In this document: positions 56,745 through 64,000 of the stretch, piece by piece
How positions within the stretch are numbered: position 1 is the first letter of the stretch
Layout: each line of letters starts with the position of its first letter
Assembly (NCBI RefSeq): GCF_009707385.1
Contig: NZ_CP046115.1
Location: 3,038,001-3,102,000 of the forward strand
DNA length: 64,000 bases
Reading direction: 5' to 3'
Source of the DNA: Klebsiella oxytoca
Lineage (GTDB): Bacteria > Pseudomonadota > Gammaproteobacteria > Enterobacterales > Enterobacteriaceae
Position numbers and translations under genes: made by a program
Notes under the pieces: model-generated
What the model was told of the DNA's origin: nothing
What the model saw: the letters and a program-made list of their open reading frames with translations, nothing else
Databases searched by the model: none

Positions 56745-57233
56745 AAAATCAACCTTTTAGCATCAATTATTAAACGTAAATTTAACATATAGCGGGACGA
56801 CGGAGCCTTGCAACGCCGGAGGTTGGTTTTTTTACGGCTTTTGTGACGCTGGCGTAATTTAAATGGAGATTGGTGAGATAAAGCCAAAGTGATAAACGTT
56901 GGCGCGCGGAAATATTAAGAAAAGATTAAGTTTTTCGGACTCAGGATTCGCTGAATAACGGCGGTGATTTAATACAAATATAAAAAAGACTGCCTGAAAA
57001 GAGCGGTATATCGCGTTTAATTTAATTCGCAAACGCCGGGCCTGGACCATCATCACATCACCCACATTGCTCCGGCTTCAAGATCTTCTTTTACTGCGCC
57101 TCATCGCCGTGGCCGCCAGAGAAAAACCTTACATGTATAGTGCAAAGCCTTGATCTTCTTCGTTGCCCGGAGCAGCATGGAAACGCAAACACACTACAAC
57201 AATAAATCGCAACCCAATAACAGGAGAGAATCA
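56745..57233. other. intergenic region between divergent binding-protein and hcxB-like genes (489 bp)
   Basis: AT-rich with no recognised gene. A TATAGT element at 57136-57141 may be the hcxB-like -10. No Fur box was seen near the binding-protein gene. Confidence 0.35.
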
Positions 57234-58316
57234 GTGCAAACAGGACATCGCTTCCAGGCCACGGATCTGCATCAATTTGTTAAAACTCTTTTTACCCATA
57301 TGGGAAGTTCTCCCACCGAAGCGTCGCTTATCGCCGACCATCTGATTGCCGCCAACCTGGCCGGACACGATTCCCACGGCGTCGGCATGATCCCAAGCTA
57401 CGTCCGCTCTCACGCCCTCGGCTACCTCCAGCTTAACCAGCACGCCACGGTGATGAAGGACGCCGGAGCGGTAGTGACCCTCGACGGCAACGGCGGATTC
57501 GGCCAGGTTGTGGCCCATGAAGCGATGCAGACAGGCATCGAGAAAGCGAAACAGCACGGTATGGCCGCCGTCGCGCTGCGCAATGCGCACCATATTGGCC
57601 GCATCGGCTACTGGGCGGAACAATGTGCCGCCGCCGGGATGATCTCTATCCACTTCGTTAACGTCGTCGGCAACCTTATGGTCGCCCCGTTCCGCGGTAA
57701 AGACAGCCGCTTCGGTACTAACCCGCTATGCGTGGTTTTCCCGCGCGCAGGCCATCCGCCGCTGCTGCTGGATTACGCTACCAGCGCCATCGCTTTCGGT
57801 AAAACCCGCGTCGCCTGGCACAAAGGCGTCCCGGTACCGCCGGGTTCGCTGATCGACGCTCACGGCGTCCCCACCACCGATCCAGCGGTGATGCAGACTT
57901 CACCGCTGGGCGCGCTGCTGACCTTTGCTGAACACAAAGGCTACGCGCTGGCGGCGCTGTGCGAAGTTATCGGCGGCGCGGTATCCGGCGGGAAAACCTC
58001 CCACAAAGAGACTCTGCAGGGCAGCGTTGACGCCATTTTCAACTGTATGACCACCATTATTCTTAGCCCGGAAGCGTTCGACGCGCCGGATATGCAGCGC
58101 GAGACCGAAGCGTTTATCGAATGGTGCAAACAGTCGCCGCACGAGCCGGACGCGCCGATCCTCGCCCCGGGTGAGTGGGAGGAGGCTAACCGTCAGCAGC
58201 GTCTGGCGGAGGGCATACCGCTGGACGCCGGAAGCTGGCAGGCGATTTGCGCCGCCGCCGAGGAGGTGGGCCTGCCCGCCGACACCCTCGCGCAGCTTCG
58301 CCATAAGCTGGCCTGA
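57234..58316 (+). CDS. hcxB: hydroxycarboxylate dehydrogenase B-like (YbiC/HcxB), LDH2/MDH2 family
   Basis: Encodes 360 aa from a GTG start at 57234 set by AGGAG seven bases upstream; an upstream in-frame extension to 57150 lacks support. The LDH2/MDH2 fold is evident: AANLAGHDSHGVGMIPSYVRS with the catalytic His, NAHHIGRIGYWAEQCAAAG, and LLDYATSAIAFGKTRVAWHKG. The E. coli homologue reduces 2-oxoacids such as hydroxypyruvate and phenylpyruvate with NAD(P)H. It lies upstream of the formate dehydrogenase gene but has its own hairpin at the 3' end. Confidence 0.9.
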   Translation: MQTGHRFQATDLHQFVKTLFTHMGSSPTEASLIADHLIAANLAGHDSHGVGMIPSYVRSHALGYLQLNQHATVMKDAGAVVTLDGNGGFGQVVAHEAMQTGIEKAKQHGMAAVALRNAHHIGRIGYWAEQCAAAGMISIHFVNVVGNLMVAPFRGKDSRFGTNPLCVVFPRAGHPPLLLDYATSAIAFGKTRVAWHKGVPVPPGSLIDAHGVPTTDPAVMQTSPLGALLTFAEHKGYALAALCEVIGGAVSGGKTSHKETLQGSVDAIFNCMTTIILSPEAFDAPDMQRETEAFIEWCKQSPHEPDAPILAPGEWEEANRQQRLAEGIPLDAGSWQAICAAAEEVGLPADTLAQLRHKLA

Positions 58317-58326
58317 TTTTCTCTTG

Positions 58327-58348
58327 ATGACGCCCGCCCGGGCGTCAT
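58327..58348 (+). terminator. hairpin after the hcxB-like gene
   Basis: ATGACGCCCG (58327-58336) and CGGGCGTCAT (58339-58348) are perfect complements around a 2-nt centre. No T tract follows. Confidence 0.55.
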
Positions 58349-58429
58349 GTCATCGTCAATAGTGTCGATATCCCTGCCGCTCGCGGTTTCCGGATCAATA
58401 TTCACTTCCAATTCAAAGAGTTGTTTTTT

Positions 58430-58445
58430 TGGCACAGCCTGTGCA
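58430..58445 (+). promoter_or_regulatory. sigma-54 promoter of the fdhF paralogue
   Basis: TGGCACAGCCTGTGCA has GG and GC exactly 10 bp apart and differs from TGGCAC-N5-TTGCA at one base. E. coli fdhF also uses sigma-54 with FhlA. TGTC-containing half-sites (58348-58352 and 58363-58368) lie 60-80 bp upstream as possible activator sites. Confidence 0.75.
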
Positions 58446-58553
58446 TTACGCTCCCGTCATCTGCCGGTACGCTGGCTTATGACGCCCTGACAAAGGCGGG
58501 CCGCGTCCGGCCTGTCCGTTGTTGTTTATCCTCTGTTAACAGGTCTGTTACTG

Positions 58554-60704
58554 ATGAAAAAAATCACGAGCGTTTGCCCTTATTGCGGGGCCGGTTGCAA
58601 ACTTAAGCTGGTCGTTGAGAACAATAAAATTATTCGTGCCGAAGCCGCTGATGGCGTCACCAACCAGAATCAGCTGTGTCTGAAAGGCTATTACGGCTGG
58701 GATTTTCTCAACGACACCCAGTTGCTGACGCCCCGCCTGCGGCAACCGATGATTCGCTATCAGAAAGGCGGTAAATTCACCCCGGTCAGCTGGGATGAAG
58801 CTATCCGCTATACGGCGAAAAAACTGCGTGAAATAAAGGAGAAATATGGCCCGCGCGCCATTATGACCACCGGTTCATCCCGCGGCACCGGCAATGAAAC
58901 CAACTATGTGATGCAGAAGTTCGCTCGCGGCGTGCTCCACACCAATAACGTCGACTGCTGCGCCCGCGTCTGCCACGGCCCGTCGGTGGCCGGTCTGCAG
59001 CTGACGCTTGGTAACGGCGCGATGAGCAACTCGATTAGCGATATTGAAAACTCAAAATGCCTGCTGGTCTTCGGCTATAACTGCGCCGACTCCCACCCTA
59101 TCGTTGCCCGCCGGGTGATTAAAGCCCGGGAAAACGGCGCGAAAATCATCGTCTGCGATCCGCGCCGTATCGAAACCGCCCGCATCGCCGATCGCCATTT
59201 ACAGCTCAACAACGGCAGCAATATGGCGCTGGTCAACGCCTTCGCCCACGTCCTGCTGGAGGAAGAATTATATAACCACGCTTACGTCGAGCGCTTTACC
59301 GAAGGGCTGGATGCCTATCGTGAGATGGTTAAAGACTATGCGCCGGAAGCCGTCGAAGAGATAGTCGGCGTGCCGGCCGCTGAAATTCGCCAGGCGATGC
59401 GCATGTTTGCCGCCGCGCCTTCCGCCACCATTATGTGGGGCATGGGGGTGACCCAGTTCGGTCAGGCGGTGGATGTGGTCAGAGGGCTGGCAAGTCTGGC
59501 GCTGTTAACCGGCAATCTGGGACGCGCCAACGTCGGCGTCGGCCCGGTGCGCGGGCAAAACAACGTCCAGGGCGCCTGCGATATGGGCGTGCTGCCGAAT
59601 ATGTTCCCCGGCTACCAGGACGTCACCGACGCCAGCGTACGCGCCAAATTCGCCAAAGCCTGGGGCATTGACCCGGCGCTTATGGACGACAAGGTCGGAA
59701 CCCGCATCACCGAAGTGCCGCATAAAGCGCTGAGCGGCGAGATCAAAGCCTACTACATTATGGGCGAAGATCCGCTGCAGACCGAAGCTGACCTTGGCCT
59801 GGTGCGCAAGGGAATAGCAGCGCTCGATTTTGTGGTGGTGCAGGATATCTTTATGACCAAAACCGCAGAAATCGCCGATGTGCTGCTGCCCGCCACCTCC
59901 TGGGGCGAACACGGCGGCGTGTTTACCTGCGCCGACCGCGGATTCCAGCGCTTCGAACAGGCGGTTATCGCTACCGGCAACGTTAAGCGCGACTGGGAAA
60001 TCATCAGCCTGCTGGCCAGCGAGATGGGCTATCCGATGCATTACGACAACAACCAGCAGATCTGGGACGAAATGCGCGAGCTCTGCCCGCTGTTCTACGG
60101 CGTCACTTATGAAAAAATGGGCGATATGAACCACGTACAGTGGCCGTGTCCGACGCTGGATCATCCCGGTACCCCGTGGCTGTATAAAGATAATCTCTTC
60201 GACACGCCGACCGGCAAAGGCCAGCTGTTCGCCGCCCCGTGGCGCGCGCAGGCCGAAATGCCGGATGAGACGTATCCGCTGGTGCTGTGTACCGTGCGCG
60301 AAGTCGGCCACTACTCGTGTCGTTCAATGACCGGTAACTGCGCGGCTCTGCAGTCGCTGGCCGATGAACCGGGCCGGGTGCAAATCAATCGTACCGACGC
60401 GCAGCGCCTCGGTATCGCCGACCAGCAGCTGGTGTGGGTCAGCTCGCGGCGCGGGAAGGTGATCAGCCGAGCCGACATCAGCGATCGTATTAACCCAGGC
60501 GCAGTGTATATGACCTATCAGTGGTGGATAGGCGCCTGTAACGAGCTGACGCAGGATAACCTCGATCCGATTTCAAAAACGCCGGAAACCAAATACTGCG
60601 CGGTGAAGGTAGAGGCGATTGCCGATCAGCGCTGGGCCGAGCAGTACGCGTGGAACAGCTACAGCGAGATGAAAGCCCGCCTGAAAGCGGCGGTGCACGG
60701 GTAA
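58554..60704 (+). CDS. fdhF: formate dehydrogenase H-type molybdoenzyme with Cys in place of Sec
   Basis: Encodes 716 aa, the length of E. coli FdhF (715). It has the N-terminal [4Fe-4S] ligands CPYCGAGC and CLKG (Cys8, 11, 15, 42), Lys44, and NNVDCCARVCHGPSVAG. The residue aligned to selenocysteine 140 is Cys (TGC), with His141 retained. MGD-binding segments follow (GYNCADSHP, RGQNNVQGACDMG, GEDPLQTEADL, SCRSMTGNCAAL). It oxidises formate to CO2, probably with slower turnover than the Sec enzyme. No hyc genes adjoin. A sigma-54 promoter lies upstream. The Shine-Dalgarno is weak (AGG, 10 bases away). Confidence 0.93.
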   Translation: MKKITSVCPYCGAGCKLKLVVENNKIIRAEAADGVTNQNQLCLKGYYGWDFLNDTQLLTPRLRQPMIRYQKGGKFTPVSWDEAIRYTAKKLREIKEKYGPRAIMTTGSSRGTGNETNYVMQKFARGVLHTNNVDCCARVCHGPSVAGLQLTLGNGAMSNSISDIENSKCLLVFGYNCADSHPIVARRVIKARENGAKIIVCDPRRIETARIADRHLQLNNGSNMALVNAFAHVLLEEELYNHAYVERFTEGLDAYREMVKDYAPEAVEEIVGVPAAEIRQAMRMFAAAPSATIMWGMGVTQFGQAVDVVRGLASLALLTGNLGRANVGVGPVRGQNNVQGACDMGVLPNMFPGYQDVTDASVRAKFAKAWGIDPALMDDKVGTRITEVPHKALSGEIKAYYIMGEDPLQTEADLGLVRKGIAALDFVVVQDIFMTKTAEIADVLLPATSWGEHGGVFTCADRGFQRFEQAVIATGNVKRDWEIISLLASEMGYPMHYDNNQQIWDEMRELCPLFYGVTYEKMGDMNHVQWPCPTLDHPGTPWLYKDNLFDTPTGKGQLFAAPWRAQAEMPDETYPLVLCTVREVGHYSCRSMTGNCAALQSLADEPGRVQINRTDAQRLGIADQQLVWVSSRRGKVISRADISDRINPGAVYMTYQWWIGACNELTQDNLDPISKTPETKYCAVKVEAIADQRWAEQYAWNSYSEMKARLKAAVHG

Positions 60705-60749
60705 AACACCGGAGGGAGATGCGCGCGTCTCCCTCCCTATCCACTTTTG

Positions 60750-61321
60750 CTCCCGGGGGCGGCGCTCAACGCGCCTTGCCCGGGCTCGGTTCATCGCCGT
60801 CTGCGGGCCGGTAGCCCGGACAGATGCGCAGCATCGCCTCCGGGAAATTCCCCCACTCTTCGCGCTGCTTCCGAGGGCGGCGCTTAACGCGCCTTGCCCG
60901 GGCTACAGGTTCAGTGCCGTCTGCGGGCCGGTAGCCCGGACAGATGCGCAGCATCGCCTCCGGGAAATTCACCCACTCTGCGCGCTGCTCCCGGCGGCGG
61001 CGCTCAACGCGCCTTGCCCGGGCTCAGTTTCACCGCCGTCTGCGGGCCGGTAGCCCGGACAGATGCGCAACATCGCCTCCGGGAAATTCACCCACTCTGC
61101 GCGCTGCTCCCGGCGGCGGTGCTCAACGCGCCTTGCCCGGGCTCGGTTCATCGCCGTCTGCGGGTCGGTAGCCCGGACAGATGCGCAGCATCGCCTCCGG
61201 GAAACTCTGCCACTCTGCGCGCGGCTCCCGGGGGCGGCGCTCAACGCGCCTTGCCCGGGCTACAGGTTCAGTGCCGTCTGCGGATCGGTAGTCCGGACAG
61301 ATGCGCAGCATCGCCTCCGGG
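60750..61321. repeat. BIME array: five tandem ~118-bp units of inverted REP pairs
   Basis: Units start at 60750, 60868, 60988, 61107 and 61225 (118, 120, 119, 118 bp and a last one of about 97 bp). Each has a REP beginning TCCCGGGGGCGGCGCT and ending GCCCGGGCT, then an inverted partner GTAGCCCGGACAGATGCGCA to CATCGCCTCCGGGA, whose reverse complement aligns with the first. Units are joined by an ~18-bp linker (AAATTCACCCACTCTGCG). The array fills the gap between convergent fdhF and the amidohydrolase gene. Such BIMEs bind DNA gyrase, IHF or Pol I in E. coli and can stabilise 3' ends. Confidence 0.9.
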
Positions 61322-61330
61322 ATCGGTCTC

Positions 61331-62482
61331 TTACGCCAGCAGCTTTTCCACCAGCGCCGTCCACAGCGCCACGCCGTGCGGAATCAGTTCATCGTTAAAA
61401 TCATAGCCAGCATTATGCAGCGGCTTTGAAGGCGTCTCGCCATCGGTGCCGATCCAGAAATAGGCGCCCGGGCAGACCTCCAGCATGCAGGCGAAATCTT
61501 CCGACGCCATGGACGGATTACCGTTCCATATCACCGCCGACTCACCCAGCAGCTCGCGCGCCACGTCGCGAACCTTTTGCGCTTCTGCCGGGTGGTTAGT
61601 GGTCACCGGATAACCGGGATACCAGGAGATTTTGCCTTCCACGTCCGACACCTGCGGCTGGGCGGCGACATAGCTCTCAATAAGCCCCCTCACCCGATCC
61701 CGCACCTGGTTGTTGAGGCAGCGGAAGGTTCCGCGCAGCACGACTTTGTCCGGCAGCACGTTAATCGCCTCGCCGCCGACAATCTGGGTAATGCTCACCA
61801 CCGTTGACTCCTGCGGCGACAGGCGGCGGGAAGGTATGGTTTGCAACGCCATAATCAGCTGCGCCGCGGCGACAATCGGATCGGCTCCGCGCTCCGGCAT
61901 CGCCGCGTGGCAGCTCTTGCCGGTCAGAGTGATTTCAAACGCATCGAGAGAGGCCATCATTGCCCCGCTGTTAATCGCCACCTGGCCCAGCGGCATACCC
62001 GGCCAGTTATGCAGCGCGTAAATGGCATCCATCGGGAAGCGCTCAAACAGCCCGTCCTCCACCATTTTGCGCGCGCCGCCCAGGTTCTCCTCGGCGGGCT
62101 GAAAGATAAAGTGAACGGTGCCGCGAAAGCGGCGGGTTTGTGCCAGATGCGCCGCTGTCGCCAGCAGCATCGCGCTGTGACCATCATGGCCGCAGGCGTG
62201 CATCACGCCCGGATTTCGCGATTTATAGCTGACATCGCCCAGTTCAGTTATCGGCAGCGCGTCCATATCGGCCCGCAGGCCAATCACCGGACCTGGGCCG
62301 TTCTCCAGCGTCGCCACCACCCCGGTACCCGCCAGCCCGCGATACACCGGAAGCCCAAATGAGGCGAGCAGCTCAGCCACCCGGCGCGAGGTTTCCTGTT
62401 CCTGATACCCCAGCTCAGGGCAAGCATGAAAATCACGTCGCCAGCGAATGGCCTCAGCGATCAGTGAAGAGGATACTGCCAT
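61331..62482 (-). CDS. M20-family amidohydrolase (aminoacylase/hippurate hydrolase type)
   Basis: Encodes 383 aa. It is a di-metal amidohydrolase with motifs GLRADMDALPI, HACGHDGHSAMLL, FQPAEENLGGA and the late HNAGYDFNDELI. The dimerisation domain lies around SLDAFEITLTGKSCHAAMPE. It likely removes acyl groups from N-acyl amino acids or similar amides; substrate unresolved. No signal peptide, so cytoplasmic. Its 3' end abuts the BIME array; it is divergent from the MFS gene with about 280 bp between. Confidence 0.9.
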   Translation of the reverse strand: MAVSSSLIAEAIRWRRDFHACPELGYQEQETSRRVAELLASFGLPVYRGLAGTGVVATLENGPGPVIGLRADMDALPITELGDVSYKSRNPGVMHACGHDGHSAMLLATAAHLAQTRRFRGTVHFIFQPAEENLGGARKMVEDGLFERFPMDAIYALHNWPGMPLGQVAINSGAMMASLDAFEITLTGKSCHAAMPERGADPIVAAAQLIMALQTIPSRRLSPQESTVVSITQIVGGEAINVLPDKVVLRGTFRCLNNQVRDRVRGLIESYVAAQPQVSDVEGKISWYPGYPVTTNHPAEAQKVRDVARELLGESAVIWNGNPSMASEDFACMLEVCPGAYFWIGTDGETPSKPLHNAGYDFNDELIPHGVALWTALVEKLLA

Positions 62483-62764
62483 GTCTTACTCCTTTCCTGC
62501 ACAGCATCAGCGCTGAACCAGTGTTTTATGCAATTCTTTGGCACTACGGGTAACCCGCTAGCCTATTGGTTATATCCTGTCGCCCGCTCGCTGACAACTT
62601 CCGCCAAACCCAGCGCCAGCGCGCCCGCGCGCGGCATCCCGCCTGCACTGCGTTTTTTTGTAGTCATATCAACGGTGACATAAGGCGTGCGATTAATTAT
62701 TATGCAGCTATACTGGCATTTTGCCGAACAATTCACTCTTCAGACCTCCTTAACCGGAAATAAA

Positions 62765-63970
62765 ATGTTCAACCCAGAGCAGAATCGCCTTGCCCCCACG
62801 CTGGCGATGATCATGGCGGCTTCATTAGTGGGATTTATCACCGGATACACGGTGCCTTTAATCAGTCTTGAGCTGGCCCAACAGCAAATAGATACCATTT
62901 ACGTCGGCCTGCTGGCCGCGCTACCGCCAGCGGGGATGATGATCTCCTCCTTCCTCTCACCTGCGCTGTGCCGGCGCTTCGAGATGGGGCTTCTGCTCTC
63001 CGTTAGCCTGGTGGCGCTGGCGGCGGCTACGATCGCCTCCTGCCTGTCGTTTGATATGATTCATCTCCTGCTACCGCGTCTGGTTACCGGCCTGGCTTCG
63101 GGGATGATTATTGTTATTGACGAAAGCTGGATTACCGGCGGCGCGGCGGGTAAGAATCGGGCAACGCTGACCGGTATTTATGCTTCCGCCTTTACCGGCT
63201 GCCAGCTGGCGGGGCCGCTGCTGATCTCCGCCGGAGAGGCGTATCAATCCTGGACCCTGCTGCTTGTCGGGCTGGTGACCCTCGCCTGCCTGCTGATGCT
63301 GCGTCATCTGCCTTCCGGCAGCCGCGAGCGGCTTGCTGAGCGCGCCAGCTGGCGCAGCCTCGGCGCCTTTTTACCGGTGCTGGCTTCCGGCGTCTTCTGT
63401 TTTGCCTTTTTTGATGCCAGCATTCTGGCGCTGCTGCCGTTGTATGGGATGGATAAAGGGCTAAGTGAAGTCACGGCGGTGCTGCTGGTAACGGTGGTAT
63501 TGACCGGCGACGCCGTATTCCAGGCGCCGCTGGGCTGGATTGCCGACCGCTTCGGCATCCGCCGCGTACATCTGACCTGCGCGGTGGTCTTCTGCCTCGC
63601 CCTGCTGGCCCTGCCGTTTCTACTGGCGTCGCATATCCAGCTGATTGTCGGCTGCCTGCTTCTCGGCGCCGCGGCGGGGGCGCTCTATACTCTGTCGCTG
63701 GTTCGCGCCGGGAAAACCTTCTCCGGGCAGAAGCTGATTATGATCAACGCCCTGCTGGGGTTCTTTTGGTCTGCGGGCAGCGTGGCTGGCCCGGTGGTCA
63801 GCGGTTTGCTAATCAGCGTTTCGGGCTATGACGGCCTGCTGATTACGCTGTTTGCCAGCGGCGCGCTGTTCCTGCTGATTCAGTGCCTGGGTAAAAACGA
63901 AAAAGCGCTGCTGGCCAACGAACGCGAGCGCGAAGAAGAGATGGACGATATTAGCGAGGCGGCGCAGTAG
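62765..63970 (+). CDS. MFS transporter (YcaD-like)
   Basis: Encodes 401 aa from the ATG at 62765 (MFNPEQNRLAPTLAMIMAASLVGF), with CCGGAAA as Shine-Dalgarno; the frame is open for 26 codons upstream but these have no family features. Twelve hydrophobic helices are present, with RLVTGLASGMIIVIDESWI and GWIADRFGIRRVHLTCAVV resembling YcaD-type MFS carriers. The acidic tail (NEREREEEMDDISEA) is cytoplasmic. Substrate unknown; the divergent amidohydrolase suggests uptake or export of its substrate or product. Confidence 0.87.
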   Translation: MFNPEQNRLAPTLAMIMAASLVGFITGYTVPLISLELAQQQIDTIYVGLLAALPPAGMMISSFLSPALCRRFEMGLLLSVSLVALAAATIASCLSFDMIHLLLPRLVTGLASGMIIVIDESWITGGAAGKNRATLTGIYASAFTGCQLAGPLLISAGEAYQSWTLLLVGLVTLACLLMLRHLPSGSRERLAERASWRSLGAFLPVLASGVFCFAFFDASILALLPLYGMDKGLSEVTAVLLVTVVLTGDAVFQAPLGWIADRFGIRRVHLTCAVVFCLALLALPFLLASHIQLIVGCLLLGAAAGALYTLSLVRAGKTFSGQKLIMINALLGFFWSAGSVAGPVVSGLLISVSGYDGLLITLFASGALFLLIQCLGKNEKALLANEREREEEMDDISEAAQ

Positions 63971-64000
63971 CGCTTAAGGGTCCGGTAGTCACGCTTTAAG

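Noticed and set aside
58554..60704. Possible in-frame selenocysteine codon in the formate dehydrogenase gene
   Set aside because: The codon at position 140 is TGC, not TGA, so no recoding is needed.
60894..61406. Open frames of 60-170 codons on both strands through the BIME array, some with repeated peptide units
   Set aside because: The frames follow the 118-120-bp repeat itself; unit lengths are not all multiples of three, there are no Shine-Dalgarno sites and the sequence is fully explained by REP pairs.

Overview
The window is chromosomal DNA from an enterobacterium, almost certainly Klebsiella and probably of the K. oxytoca or Raoultella type rather than K. pneumoniae proper. The left half follows the well-known gene order gstA-pdxY-tyrS-pdxH-mliC-anmK-slyB-slyA-ydhIJK-sodC-ydhF-ydhL-nemRA-gloA-rnt-grxD-mepH-sodB-ydhP-ynhF-purR-punR-punC-cfa-ribE-mdtK-tRNA-Val. 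The right half carries the budRABC butanediol locus typical of Klebsiella, plus accessory transport and redox genes. Species is inferred from remembered protein similarity; no search was run.

Positions 1-27.8 kb are a conserved core: vitamin B6 salvage (pdxY, pdxH), tyrosyl-tRNA synthetase, envelope lipoproteins (mliC, slyB), SlyA with the divergent ydhIJK efflux operon, electrophile defence (nemRA-gloA), superoxide dismutases (sodC, sodB), purine control (purR, punR/punC), cyclopropane fatty acid synthase and a MATE pump. A membrane diguanylate cyclase sits between slyB and slyA. Several regulatory sites can be read directly: a PhoP box at slyB, SlyA boxes at slyA and upstream of cfa, a NemR operator, two PurR operators, and both cfa promoters with a RydC-like pairing site. 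A perfect hairpin masks the sodC Shine-Dalgarno.

Positions 27.5-37.1 kb start with three tandem tRNA-Val(GAC) genes. A stress cassette yciG-yciF-yciE follows, then an ORF broken by an in-frame stop, ydhS, small proteins, a zinc-ribbon MBL hydrolase, a CynT-type carbonic anhydrase, a LysE exporter, a DeoR regulator, a VOC protein and a CAT-fold acyltransferase.

Positions 37.2-47 kb hold nine collinear genes: an SfnB-like flavin oxidoreductase, a MetNIQ-like ABC importer in atypical order, and a complete Dpp/Opp-type importer. A well-matched sigma-54 promoter with upstream dyads precedes them. I infer a sigma-54-controlled organosulfur scavenging locus.

Positions 47-52.7 kb hold a 46-aa orphan small protein, ynfU, a CspH-like cold-shock protein, and budR divergent from budABC (pyruvate to acetolactate to acetoin to 2,3-butanediol). 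From 52.7 to 64 kb there is an Fe(III)-type ABC importer, an hcxB-like dehydrogenase, and a formate dehydrogenase H paralogue with Cys in place of selenocysteine behind its own sigma-54 promoter. These are followed by an array of five ~118-bp BIME (paired REP) units, an M20 amidohydrolase and an MFS transporter.
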